Positions 16,446 through 25,150 of a stretch of DNA of 40,337 bases are shown here, one piece after another. Source of the DNA: Lysobacter antibioticus HS124 (GTDB lineage: Bacteria > Pseudomonadota > Gammaproteobacteria > Xanthomonadales > Xanthomonadaceae); contig NZ_HG424621.1 of the NCBI RefSeq assembly GCF_000336385.2, positions 240 through 40,576 of the forward strand. Reading direction: 5' to 3'. The first letter of the stretch is position 1; the number at the start of each line of letters is the position of its first letter. A model generated the notes under the pieces. The model worked only from the letters and a program-made list of their open reading frames with translations. It searched no databases and had not been told where the DNA came from. The position numbers were made by a program, and so were the translations under genes.

Positions 16446-16670
16446 CGAGGGCCAGTCGCGCGGGGGAGCGCGGAAACAAGCCGCTCCCGTCGCTTGCGGA
16501 CGGGTGTCCGCAGCGGTTGTCCGGCCGGCGCGGCAGCGCGCCACCCGGCGGTTGCGACGGCGCGCCGGTGCGAACCGCGTCGGCGGTCACGTCGCCGTTT
16601 CGCACCGCATTTACGCACCGGCGCGGATGCTCTGCGCAACGGCCCGCGGACGGGCCGGACGGAAGCGACG

Positions 16671-17306
16671 ATGCCGGCGCGTGCCGACCCCGAACTGGCT
16701 TTCCTGCGTAGCGCCGATCCGGACACCGGGCCCGGTGCGAGCGAAGGCGAGTGCTACCTGTACGTTTTCCCAAGCGCCGGCGAGGATTTGCTCAAGCTTG
16801 GATTCTCCCGCAATCCGCTCGGCCGCATGCAGGCCCTGCATCCTCGCTATTACGAATTCTTCGATCTCGAGCGCGGGTGGCTGGCGCAGACCGATTCGGT
16901 GCGCGAGGCGCGTCGCCTGGAACGCGATCTGCATCGCAGCCTGGGCGAGTACAACGCGCCGGCGCCGCTGACCGTACGCAAGGCCGCCGCCGGCCACGGC
17001 GAGTGGTATCGCGGCGCGTATGCCGGTCTGTGGAACCAAGCCGATCGCTTGCGGGCGGTCGGCCACGCGCTGCACTGGCCGCTGCGCGACTGGGCCGCGG
17101 CCGAACTGGCGCGCCAGGGCGAACGCCTGTACGACCGCGGCGCGGCTTTGCTGGCCCAATTGCAGGGCGAGCCCGGCCTGCTCGACGACCCGGCACTGAG
17201 CGGGCTGCGCCGTAATCTGCTCGACAGCCTGGATGCCTATCCGGCCTTGTCCGTGGAGTTGCATCTGCCCGAGCCCCTGCTGCATTGGTACTACGCCGCG
17301 CGCTAG
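16671..17306 (+). CDS. GIY-YIG nuclease family protein
   Basis: This 211-residue protein has an N-terminal GIY-YIG-like region of the T5orf172/MUG113 type (about 25-105): CYLYVFPSAGEDLLKLGFSR, in which YLYVF and LKLGFS stand for the GIY and YIG strands. RMQALHPRYYEFFD and EARRLERDLHRSLGEY follow, the last with the catalytic-type Glu. Then comes GEWYRG, typical of the end of this domain. The C-terminal 100 residues are helical with no recognised family. A DNA-processing role fits the Ku/LigD neighbourhood, but that is inference. ATG at 16671 has a GGAAG ribosome site. The 225 nt before it hold no gene. Confidence 0.75.
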   Translation: MPARADPELAFLRSADPDTGPGASEGECYLYVFPSAGEDLLKLGFSRNPLGRMQALHPRYYEFFDLERGWLAQTDSVREARRLERDLHRSLGEYNAPAPLTVRKAAAGHGEWYRGAYAGLWNQADRLRAVGHALHWPLRDWAAAELARQGERLYDRGAALLAQLQGEPGLLDDPALSGLRRNLLDSLDAYPALSVELHLPEPLLHWYYAAR

Positions 17307-17355
17307 CGGCGCACGTCACGGCGCGGACGCGCCCCCCACGACTGGAGCCGACCTC

Positions 17356-17547
17356 ATGACCCCACTCGATAAACCGATCCGTCGCGAACTGGAGATCGAA
17401 GGCAAGGCCTACACCCTGATCCTGGAGCCGGATGGCTTCAAGCTGGCCGAAAAGGGCCGGCGCAAGGGATTGGAATTGCGCTGGGCCGACCTGGTCTCCG
17501 GCGATGCGGCGCTGGCCGCGGCCTTGCAGGCTTCGCAGGCCGACTGA
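17356..17547 (+). CDS. Conserved 63-residue hypothetical protein
   Basis: The protein reads RRELEIEGKAYTLILEPDGFK, then LAEKGRRKGLELRWADLVSG and DAALAAALQAS. It looks like a small beta-sheet followed by a helix. I recognise the pattern as widespread in proteobacteria next to stress genes, but no function is known to me. ATG at 17356 has a GGAG ribosome site; the gene starts 49 nt after the GIY-YIG gene, so they may share a transcript. Confidence 0.75.
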   Translation: MTPLDKPIRRELEIEGKAYTLILEPDGFKLAEKGRRKGLELRWADLVSGDAALAAALQASQAD

Positions 17548-17557
17548 TCTTGCCATC

Positions 17558-17582
17558 GGCCGCCCGCAGCCCACGGGCGGCC
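17558..17582. terminator. Bidirectional terminator between convergent genes
   Basis: A 9-bp perfect stem, GGCCGCCCG / CGGGCGGCC, with a 7-nt loop lies exactly between the stop of the 63-residue gene (plus) and the stop of alkB (minus). T-tracts are weak on both sides. Confidence 0.7.
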
Positions 17583-17583
17583 T

Positions 17584-18162
17584 TCAACCCGGCCGGACCC
17601 GGAACGCGAGGCTGATGCGCGGCGCGGTCACGCCCGGCGCTTTCGGAATGCCGTGGTCGTAGTGGCGCTGCGAGGCGTGGCTCATGACCAGCAGGCTGCC
17701 GGGTTCGAGTTCGACCTGCCACTGCCGATGCGGCGGACGCTTGGCGCGCAGCAGCATGCGTCGTGGCGCGCCCAGCGACAGCACCGCGATCGGCCGCGCG
17801 GGAATCAGGTCGCGCAGCTTGTCGTTGTGCAAGGCGACGCTGTCGGCGCCGTCGCGGTAGAGATTCAGGCCGACGCTGTTGAACGGCGTGTCCAGCCGGA
17901 CGCTCACCCGTTGCGCAGCCTGGGCCAGCCACGGCGGCAGGCGATCGCGATCGAGCCGGTAGGCGGCGATGCGCCGCGGCACATCGACCAGGCGCTCGTA
18001 CATCATCCGGGTGCACGCACTCCACTCGGCCCGCGCGAGCAGGCTGTCGAACAGCTGCGCGGCTTCGTCCGCGGCGAACACCCCGGGCAGGTAGTACACC
18101 CCGTCTTCGTCGTCGGCGATGAAGCGCTGCGGAGTCGGAGCGAACAATGAGGCCTGATGCAT
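17584..18162 (-). CDS. alkB: AlkB-type 2-oxoglutarate/Fe(II) dioxygenase
   Basis: This 192-residue protein has all AlkB-type active-site residues: the iron ligands H112 and D114 in LHNDK and H170 in YDHGIP, and the oxoglutarate-binding R182 and R188 in PRISLAFR. NSVGLNLYRDGADSV is the typical strand before the HxD motif. It removes alkyl groups from damaged DNA or RNA bases by oxidation, using 2-oxoglutarate and oxygen. Length and motif spacing fit short AlkB homologues (AlkB2-like). ATG at 18162 follows a GGGGAAG ribosome site. It lies 59 nt downstream of the fsr gene on the same strand and may be co-transcribed. Confidence 0.92.
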   Translation of the reverse strand: MHQASLFAPTPQRFIADDEDGVYYLPGVFAADEAAQLFDSLLARAEWSACTRMMYERLVDVPRRIAAYRLDRDRLPPWLAQAAQRVSVRLDTPFNSVGLNLYRDGADSVALHNDKLRDLIPARPIAVLSLGAPRRMLLRAKRPPHRQWQVELEPGSLLVMSHASQRHYDHGIPKAPGVTAPRISLAFRVRPG

Positions 18163-18221
18163 GGCGCATCTTCCCCAGCGGGCGTCTCAATCGGTGAGAC
18201 GCCTTCCGCAGGCACAGCCGC

Positions 18222-19499
18222 TCAGTCTTCGCGGCGTTCCAGCTTGGGCAAGAACCAGGCCAGCAGCCCGATCGCCGGCAGATAGGCGCACAGGCCGTAC
18301 ACCGCCTCGATGCCGATGCGGTCGGCCAGTTGGCCCAGCGCGGCCGCGCCGAGGCCGCCCATGCCGAAGGCGAAGCCGAAGAACAGGCCGGCGATGACGC
18401 CGGTGCGGCCGGGCACCAGTTCCTGCGCATAGACCAGGATCGCCGAGAACGCCGACGACAGCACCAGCCCGATGACCACGGTCAGCGCGGTGGTCCAGAA
18501 CAGGTCGGCATGCGGCAGCATCAGGGTGAAGGGCAGCACGCCGAGGATCGAAAACCAGATCACGTAGCGGCGGCCGACGCGGTCGCCGATCGGCCCGCCG
18601 AGCAGGGTGCCGGCGGCGACCGCGCCGAGGAACACGAACAGATGCAACTGGGCGTCGCGTGCGCCGAGGTGGAACTTCTCCATCAGGTAGAAGGTGTAGT
18701 AGCTCGACAGGCTGGCCATGTAGAAGTACTTGGAGAAGATCAGCACGCCGAGTACGGCCATGGTCGCCGCCACGGTGCGACGCGGCAGCGGCGGCGCGGT
18801 GCCGGCACGCTTGCGCTGCTGCCGCTGCGCGGGGATCTGGGCGCGATACCACCCCCCGATCCGGCTCAGGATCGCGATGGCGGTCAACGCTGCCAGCGCG
18901 AACCAGCCGACGCTGCCCTGGCCGTGCGGCATGACGACGTAGGCCGCCAGCAGCGGCCCCAGGGCCGAGCCGACGTTGCCCCCGACCTGGAACAGCGACT
19001 GGGCCAGGCCATGACGGCCGCCGGAAGCCATCCGCGCCACGCGCGAGGACTCGGGATGGAATACCGACGAACCCGAGCCGACCAGGGCCGCGGCCAGCAG
19101 GAGCATCGGAAAGCTCGATGCGCGCGACAGCAGCAATAAGCCGACCAGGGTGAAGCCCATGCCGATCGCCAGCGAGTAGGGCATCGGCCGCTTGTCGGTG
19201 TAGATGCCGACCAGCGGCTGCAGCAGCGAAGCGGTGACCTGGAAGGTGAGGGTGATCAGGCCGATCTGGCCGAAATCGAGCGCGAACGCGTCCTTGAGCA
19301 GCGGATAGATCGCCGGCAGCAAGGATTGGATCATGTCGTTGAGCAGATGGCAGACGCTGAGCATCGCCAGGATCGGCAAAGCGATGCGCGCCGGTTCGGC
19401 GGCAGCGGCCGGCGCGGAAAATTCCGGTACCGCCGCCGGCCCAGCGGCATCGGCGGCGGACAGCGTGGCGTCGGTGCGCGCGGTATCGAGAGAATTCAT
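18222..19499 (-). CDS. fsr: MFS efflux pump of the fosmidomycin-resistance (Fsr) type
   Basis: This 425-residue protein has about 12 membrane helices after a 38-residue Ala-rich N-terminal tail. Fsr-type motifs are LSVCHLLNDMIQSLLPAIYP, LKDAFALDFGQIGLITLTFQ, FHPESSRVARMASGGRHGLA, SLFQVGGNVGSALGPL and GPIGDRVGRR. The family exports fosmidomycin and other small molecules by proton exchange in the inner membrane. The start (ATG at 19499) has no clear ribosome site; a later start within the tail is possible. A divergent AraC-type gene 169 nt away is the likely regulator. Confidence 0.92.
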   Translation of the reverse strand: MNSLDTARTDATLSAADAAGPAAVPEFSAPAAAAEPARIALPILAMLSVCHLLNDMIQSLLPAIYPLLKDAFALDFGQIGLITLTFQVTASLLQPLVGIYTDKRPMPYSLAIGMGFTLVGLLLLSRASSFPMLLLAAALVGSGSSVFHPESSRVARMASGGRHGLAQSLFQVGGNVGSALGPLLAAYVVMPHGQGSVGWFALAALTAIAILSRIGGWYRAQIPAQRQQRKRAGTAPPLPRRTVAATMAVLGVLIFSKYFYMASLSSYYTFYLMEKFHLGARDAQLHLFVFLGAVAAGTLLGGPIGDRVGRRYVIWFSILGVLPFTLMLPHADLFWTTALTVVIGLVLSSAFSAILVYAQELVPGRTGVIAGLFFGFAFGMGGLGAAALGQLADRIGIEAVYGLCAYLPAIGLLAWFLPKLERRED

Positions 19500-19668
19500 G
19501 CGGCATCAGCGGGCCATCGGCCCGTCGCGGAAGCGACCGGCGGGCGAGGGCGGCGGCAGCCGTCCTTCGCATCGCATCGGTCGGAAAGGAAATGGTCGTG
19601 ACGCAGTAGACGCGCCCGCGACACTGCCCGCATTATCGTTCAGGTCAACAGTCTTCGAGATCGGGCCA

Positions 19669-20442
19669 ATGCGCAACGTTTTGGCGACCCAGGCCGACGC
19701 CTTGCCGGGGCGGATCGTCGCCACCGCGAACGACTATCCGACCGATCACCGCGTCGCCCGCCATCGCCACCGCCGCGCGCAGCTGCTCTACGCCGCACAC
19801 GGGCTGATGCTGGTGACCACCTCGGCGGGGCGGTGGATCGTCCCGCCGGAACGCGCGGTGTGGATTCCGGCCGGGGTCGAGCACGAGGTGCAGGTGCTGG
19901 TGCGGATCAGCACCCGCAGCGTTTATGTCGAACCCGGCGTCAGCGCCGATCTGCCGGCGGACTGCCGGGTGCTCGGGGTCGCGCCTTTGCTGCGGCAGTT
20001 GCTGTTGGAGACCCTGGACCTGCCCCTGCCGGGCGAGGCCGATGCGCGCGCGCAGCTGATCTATTCGCTGATCGTGCATGAGATCGAACGCGCGCCGGTG
20101 CTGCCGCTGGACATTCCGTTCCCGACCGAGCCGCGCCTGGCCAAGCGTTGCCGCGCGTATCTGGCGCGTCCCTCGCCGCACGACGGCATCGACGACTGGT
20201 GCCGCGACCTGGCGATGAGCCGGCGCACCTTCACCCGCCGATTCCGCGCCGAGACCGGGATCAGCTTCGCCCAGTGGTGCCGGCAGGCGGCGATCTTCGC
20301 CGCGCTGCCGCGCCTGGCCGCGGGCGAGCCGATCACCGCCCTGGCCCTGGACCTGGGTTACGACAGCGCTTCGGCCTTCAGCACCATGTTCAAGCGCATC
20401 GTCGGCATGCCGCCGAGCCGCTATCTGGGCAACGCCGCCTAG
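19669..20442 (+). CDS. AraC-family transcriptional regulator with cupin domain
   Basis: This 257-residue protein has an N-terminal cupin-like sensor (about 15-100: HRVARHRHRRAQLLYAAHG, GRWIVPPERAVWIPAGVEHEV) and a C-terminal double helix-turn-helix (about 155-255: DDWCRDLAMSRRTFTRRFRA, ITALALDLGYDSASAFSTMF, GMPPSRYL). It is read divergently from the Fsr-type pump, the usual arrangement for a regulator controlling its neighbour. The ligand is unknown. The downstream stretch 20443-20697 holds no gene; two small hairpins near 20670-20690 could end transcription from either side. Confidence 0.92.
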   Translation: MRNVLATQADALPGRIVATANDYPTDHRVARHRHRRAQLLYAAHGLMLVTTSAGRWIVPPERAVWIPAGVEHEVQVLVRISTRSVYVEPGVSADLPADCRVLGVAPLLRQLLLETLDLPLPGEADARAQLIYSLIVHEIERAPVLPLDIPFPTEPRLAKRCRAYLARPSPHDGIDDWCRDLAMSRRTFTRRFRAETGISFAQWCRQAAIFAALPRLAAGEPITALALDLGYDSASAFSTMFKRIVGMPPSRYLGNAA

Positions 20443-20697
20443 CGGCATTGCGCCGGTCATGTGACCGCGTGCGGCTGCCCTCGGTTGAAGACTGGCCGGG
20501 AAAAGAAGCGGGCGATCTGCGTATGCATCCGCCTTTCGCCGTTGTCTGCCGGTGCGCGGTCGCGGTTGGCGCCCCCCCTTCGGCGGGCGTCGGTATCTCG
20601 TGCCGGTGCTGTTTCATCCTTAAAAAAGGAGGGATTTGCTTCCGCCGCGCTTTCGGCCAGTCGCCGAGCGACTACCGCCGTCGGCGGTGCGATCCGT

Positions 20698-21930
20698 TCA
20701 GTCCGACAGCGCCTGCAGGGTGATCAGGCACAGCGGATCGCCCTTGCCGTCCTGGCTCCATTCCACCGACTGGACCAGGAAGCTCGTGCCCGGGGCGAAG
20801 GTGTACTCGATCTTGTCCGGCCCGTCCGACAGCGGGGTGATGTAGCTGGCCGCGTCCCAGACCCAGGCGCCCGGCGGCGGGTTGGCGATCAGGATGATGC
20901 CGTTCTGGTACTGCAACGCCTCCTCGTAGGTGCTGCCGAAGCTCCACACCATCTTGGTGGTCAGGGTATCGCCGACCTGGATGTAGTCGTCCAGCGCCTG
21001 TTGCAGCGGAATCTGCAACGGCACGCCTGCCGGGCCGGCATTGAGCGGGCATTGCAGGAACTCGATGCCGAAGTGCTCGGTGCCGAGTTGGTAGATGTCG
21101 ACCTGGCCGCTGAACAGCTGCGCCTGGTCGACGGTGCTGGTGCGCGGCATGGACTGGAAGCCGGCCGCAAGCAGCCGGTTCTCGATGTCGGCGAAACGTT
21201 GCAGTTGATCCGCCACCGCGGCCAGCTGGGTCTGCACGTTCTGCAGCGAATCGGCCGGCACCATCAGGAACGAGCGCATGTAGTCGGCGTTGCTCGGGTT
21301 GTAGGTGTTCCAGTTCGACTCCCAGATCGCCTCGGCGATGCCGGGCTGGTCCAGCGGCGGCGGCGACCGGCCCATCGCCGTGTAGGCGAAGATCTTCATC
21401 AGCACCAGGCGGGTGAACGAAGCCGTGGTCCAGTCGTAGATCGACATCGCCAGTGGGAACGAGTACGGCGTGAACGGAAACAGTTGCAGGCCCAGGGCGC
21501 GGATCTCCGCGGCGCTCTTGCCGGGCGCATCGGGGATGTCCTGATACGGCACGTACTTCTGCGCGATCATCGCCTCCAGGTAGGCCGCGTCGGCCGGGTC
21601 GATCGTCGGCAACGGCTTTAGCGCCCCGGCGCCGCTCTGGCCGCTGCCGACCGCGGTCACGGCGAAGCGCGCGTCGGCGCTCAGGCTCAGGTCGATCTGC
21701 ACGCTGGGGTTGGGGGTGTAGTCGAGGTCGACGCCGTTGCAGTCGACGATGTCCATCACCGGGCCGTTCGGGAAGCCGTTCTGAAAGTCGGTGATGTCGA
21801 GGAAACCCAGGCCGTCGACGATCAGCCGGCTGGATGCGCCGCTGCCGCCGCGCATCGCCGTCAGCGGCGCTCCGTCGCTGAACCACAGGGCCGCGCCGCT
21901 GGGGTTGTCGATCGTGCGCAACTGCCACAT
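20698..21930 (-). CDS. Hypothetical protein, possible divergent ADP-ribosyltransferase fold
   Basis: This 410-residue protein has no signal peptide or clear membrane helix. The N-terminal 100 residues are beta-rich and Gly/Asp-rich (MRGGSGASSRLIVDGLGFLD). The C-terminal third (about 285-408) shows a layout like ADP-ribosyltransferase toxins: AQLFSGQVDIYQLG where active members have a YRG strand, MVWSFGSTYEEAL resembling the S-T-S strand, and DKIEYTFAPGTSFLVQSVEW resembling the E-x-E/PGT-F-V end. The Arg of the first motif appears replaced (FSGQ), so it may be inactive or a different fold. ATG at 21930 has a GAGG ribosome site. It lies 122 nt downstream of the isoamylase gene on the same strand. 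The family is not recognised with confidence. Confidence 0.6.
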   Translation of the reverse strand: MWQLRTIDNPSGAALWFSDGAPLTAMRGGSGASSRLIVDGLGFLDITDFQNGFPNGPVMDIVDCNGVDLDYTPNPSVQIDLSLSADARFAVTAVGSGQSGAGALKPLPTIDPADAAYLEAMIAQKYVPYQDIPDAPGKSAAEIRALGLQLFPFTPYSFPLAMSIYDWTTASFTRLVLMKIFAYTAMGRSPPPLDQPGIAEAIWESNWNTYNPSNADYMRSFLMVPADSLQNVQTQLAAVADQLQRFADIENRLLAAGFQSMPRTSTVDQAQLFSGQVDIYQLGTEHFGIEFLQCPLNAGPAGVPLQIPLQQALDDYIQVGDTLTTKMVWSFGSTYEEALQYQNGIILIANPPPGAWVWDAASYITPLSDGPDKIEYTFAPGTSFLVQSVEWSQDGKGDPLCLITLQALSD

Positions 21931-22052
21931 GCGAACCTCGGCGACGGCGGGACGGAACACCCGCCGATATCCCGCCCAACGCCAAGCCGTGCGCGGCGAG
22001 GCCATCGTCCTGCGGCTATTGCGACCGCGGTCGGGATTCGCCGCCCCAGCCC

Positions 22053-24401
22053 CTACTTGGCGATCAGCAACAACAGCGAGCGCGACTGCAGGCCATAGGT
22101 CGTGTTCTCGCCGCCGATCGCGGTCTCCGCGCCGGGCAGGGCGACCGTGTTCGGGCCCTCGTTCCAGGTTGCGGTATCGGTCACGCGGTACCACTGCTTG
22201 CCGTTGCCCGGCCACGGCAGGACGAAGTTCACCGGCCCCGACCAGCCGTTGTAGGCGACGTAGATCGCGCTGGCCGGATCGGCGAATTCGCTGCCGTCGA
22301 TGCGCCAGGCGATGGCGTGGTTGTCGGCGGCGTTGAAGTAGGCCGCATCGGCCTGGACGCCGTCGGGCTTGAACCAGCGCAACTGCTCCATCACGTTGCC
22401 GTTGTTGTCGGCGCCGGAATAGAAAGCGGACGGCCGCAATGCCGGATGCGCTTTGCGGAACGCGATCAGGCGCCGGGTGTAGGTCTCGTGGTCGGCTTCG
22501 ATGGCGCTGCGGGTCCAGTACAGCCAGTTGGCGGGCGAATCGAGGTTGTAGCTGTTGTTGTTGCCGAACTGGGTGCGCAGGGCTTCGTCGCCGCCGGTGA
22601 TCATCGGCACGCCCGCGCTCAGCATCAGGAAGGCCAGGCCGGTGCGCGCGGCCTTGCGTTGTTCGGCGACCGCGCCGCCCTGGTCCCAGCTGAGGTTGTG
22701 GTCTTCGCCGCCGTCGGAGGGGCCGTAGGGCCAGGGCTGGCTGTTCTGCTTGCTGTTGTAGGCGTACAGGTCGTTGAGAGTGAAGCCGTCGTGGGCGACC
22801 ATGAAGTTGACCGAATGCCAGGGCTTGCGGCCGTCGTCGCCGTACAGGTCGCTGGAACCGGCGAAACGCGTGGCCAGGGTGCCGGCGGTGACGGTTTCCT
22901 GGCCGAGCTTGTTCTGCTTCTTGCGCAGCGCGTCGCGGTACAGGCCGTTCCATTCCGCCCAGCCGGCGGGGAAATTGCCGACCTGATACGAATTGCCGCC
23001 GATCGCCCAGGGTTCGGCGATCAGGTCCAGGCCGGCGCCGCCAGCGGCCGGGCGCGGCGGCAATTCGGCGACGATCCGGTTCAGGGCGGTCGCGGCATCG
23101 AGCTTGTCGTAATTGAAACAGCCGTGCTGGCAGGTGTTGCCCAGCACCGAAGCCAGGTCGAAGCGGAAGCCGTCCACGCCGAGGGTGTCGCGCCAGTAGG
23201 CCAGCGAGTCGACGATCAGGTTCTGCGCGACCGGATGGCGGGTGTTGTAGTTGCCGCCGACGCCGGTGTTGTCCCAGGGGTATTGGTAGTCGCTGCTGAG
23301 CGAGTAGTAGGCCGGGTTGTCGAGGCCGCGGAACGACAACAGGTTGTACACGGTCAGGCCATCGCTGCCGCCCCAGGGGCCGCCTTCGCCGGTGTGGTTG
23401 TAGACCACGTCGACATAGACCTTGATTCCCGCGTCGTGGAAGGCCTTGACCATCGCCTTCCACTCGCGGGTCGGCCCGCCCGGAGATTTGTCCGCCGCGT
23501 AGCGCCGGTCGGGTGCGAAGTAGTTCAGGGTCATGTAGCCCCAGTAGTTGTCGCCCGCGGTCGAGTTCGGGTCGATGTCGTTCTGGTCGTTCTGCGCTTC
23601 TTGCACCGGCAGGAACTCGACGGCGGTGACGCCGAGCGAGGCCAGGTAGGCGGCCTTGCGCGCCGCGCCGGCATAGGTGCCGCGCTCGCCGACCGGTACG
23701 CTGTCGTCGTTGCGGGTCAGGCCGCGCACATGCACTTCGTAGACGACCTCGTCCTTGAGCGGCCGGCCGGGCTTGCTGCCGATCGAGCCGGACTGCGGCG
23801 CCAGGGCGATGCCCTTGGCCGCGCAGGCGCCGCTGTCCTTGTGCCGGTGCAGCGCGCCGCTGGCGTAGATCGTGCCGTCGGGGCAGGCGGCGGTGTTCGG
23901 GTCCTGGCTGATCTCGCGCGCATACGGATCCAGCAGCAGCTTGTTCGGATTGAAGCGATTGCCGGCGGCGTCGACGTCGCTGACGAAGCCGGTGCTGCTG
24001 CCCTTTGTCCACGCGGCCGAGTACGGCCAGTTCGGTCCCCAGGCCCGATAGCCGTAGTACACCGCACCGGTGATGCCGTAGGTGGTCTTGATCGTGCTCA
24101 CCGGCAGCGTGGCCGACCAGACGTTGCTGGCCGCGTCCTTGCTGAGGGCGATGCGCGCGACCTCCTGCGTGCCGGAACCGGCCTTGTACAGCCACGCTTC
24201 GACCCGGGTCGCGCGCGAGGAATACACCCGGAACGCGAGATTGGTCTGCGAGGCGTCGTAGCGCGCGCCCAGTTGCTGCGCGTCGATCGCCGCGGACGCG
24301 GCGAACGGCCAGGCCGTCGTCAGGGCGAGCAGGGCGACGGCCCCGAAGCGCCTGTGTTCGGCGATGGCCGCCGCAATCCCTCGCCGTTGCGTATTCCGCA
24401 T
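22053..24401 (-). CDS. Secreted isoamylase (GH13 debranching enzyme)
   Basis: This 782-residue protein has a signal peptide (about 1-38, ending AASAA), an N-terminal CBM48-like domain (about 40-160) and a GH13 barrel. Catalytic residues are the nucleophile D415 in DGFRFD, the acid/base E463 in IAEPW and D538 in VAHDG. YVDVVYNHTGEG is the first conserved GH13 region. The PWDNTGVGGNYNTRHP and AIGGNSYQVGNFPAGW stretches match Pseudomonas-type isoamylase (EC 3.2.1.68), which cuts alpha-1,6 branches of glycogen and amylopectin. Export implies use of external polymer. ATG at 24401 has a GAGG ribosome site. No other starch gene is in the window. The gap to 24604 holds no gene. Confidence 0.93.
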   Translation of the reverse strand: MRNTQRRGIAAAIAEHRRFGAVALLALTTAWPFAASAAIDAQQLGARYDASQTNLAFRVYSSRATRVEAWLYKAGSGTQEVARIALSKDAASNVWSATLPVSTIKTTYGITGAVYYGYRAWGPNWPYSAAWTKGSSTGFVSDVDAAGNRFNPNKLLLDPYAREISQDPNTAACPDGTIYASGALHRHKDSGACAAKGIALAPQSGSIGSKPGRPLKDEVVYEVHVRGLTRNDDSVPVGERGTYAGAARKAAYLASLGVTAVEFLPVQEAQNDQNDIDPNSTAGDNYWGYMTLNYFAPDRRYAADKSPGGPTREWKAMVKAFHDAGIKVYVDVVYNHTGEGGPWGGSDGLTVYNLLSFRGLDNPAYYSLSSDYQYPWDNTGVGGNYNTRHPVAQNLIVDSLAYWRDTLGVDGFRFDLASVLGNTCQHGCFNYDKLDAATALNRIVAELPPRPAAGGAGLDLIAEPWAIGGNSYQVGNFPAGWAEWNGLYRDALRKKQNKLGQETVTAGTLATRFAGSSDLYGDDGRKPWHSVNFMVAHDGFTLNDLYAYNSKQNSQPWPYGPSDGGEDHNLSWDQGGAVAEQRKAARTGLAFLMLSAGVPMITGGDEALRTQFGNNNSYNLDSPANWLYWTRSAIEADHETYTRRLIAFRKAHPALRPSAFYSGADNNGNVMEQLRWFKPDGVQADAAYFNAADNHAIAWRIDGSEFADPASAIYVAYNGWSGPVNFVLPWPGNGKQWYRVTDTATWNEGPNTVALPGAETAIGGENTTYGLQSRSLLLLIAK

Positions 24402-24604
24402 CGCCGTCGCCTCGTCGCTCCGCCGCGCACATCGCGCGGGGACACTCTAGGCACGATGTTGCGCTGCTCCGGATCGGTTGCAATCGTATTCACGGCGGGA
24501 TTCGTGACGCGCGACGCGCCTGCCGCCCGGCGGGCACGATCGATCCGGCGCACGCAACACGGCGGGCGCGCCGTGGCCGCAGTCGGCCCGGCGGCGCGAA
24601 CGCT

Positions 24605-25150
24605 TCACTTCACCCGATGCTTGCCCAGCTTCCGCGCCAGCGTGCGCCGGTGCATGCCCAGTCGCCGGGCGGTTTCGGAGATGTTGAAGTCGGTCTCCGC
24701 CAGCACCTCGTGTATGCGTTCCCATTCCAGGGTCTTGATCGAGGTCTGGCGTTCGGTCAATTCGACCGTGGCGTCGCCTTCGGCGCGGGTGAAGGCGGCT
24801 TCGATGTCGTCGGTGTTGGAGGGCTTGGCGAGGTAGTGCAGGGCGCCGAGCTTGATCGCCTCGACTGCGGTGGCGATGCTGGCGTAGCCGGTGAGCACCA
24901 CGATCAGCATGTCCGGGTCGTGGGCGTGCAACGCCTGCACGCAGGCCAGGCCGGAGTCGCCGCCGGCCAGCTTGAGGTCGACCACGGCGTAGCCGGGCGA
25001 ATGCTCGCGCAGCAGTTCGCCGACCTCGGCCAGGTTGGCGGCGTGGTGCACCAGGTAGCCGCGGCGTTCGAACGAGCGGCTCAGAGTGCGGGCGAACGCG
25101 GCGTCGTCCTCGACGATCAGCAGCCGGCGCAGAGCGGCGTTCTCACTCAT
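24605..25150 (-). CDS. roxR: RoxR/RegA/PrrA-type response regulator
   Basis: This 181-residue protein has a receiver domain (LLIVEDDAAF, acceptor D58 in YAVVDLKL, T87 in VLTGYAS, K109 in YLAKPS) and a short Fis-type DNA-binding end (ISETARRLGMHRRTLARKLGK). This compact layout is typical of the RegA/PrrA/ActR/RoxR family, which sets respiratory and redox gene expression. It overlaps the kinase gene by 8 nt, so the two are translated together. The nearby cyo operon is an obvious candidate target, which is inference. Confidence 0.92.
   Translation of the reverse strand: MSENAALRRLLIVEDDAAFARTLSRSFERRGYLVHHAANLAEVGELLREHSPGYAVVDLKLAGGDSGLACVQALHAHDPDMLIVVLTGYASIATAVEAIKLGALHYLAKPSNTDDIEAAFTRAEGDATVELTERQTSIKTLEWERIHEVLAETDFNISETARRLGMHRRTLARKLGKHRVK

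Noticed and set aside
20698-24483. One 1261-residue minus-strand frame joining the ART-like gene to sequence under the isoamylase
   Set aside because: The part above 21930 is an Arg-rich out-of-frame shadow of the isoamylase gene. A proper ATG with ribosome site at 21930 starts the real protein.
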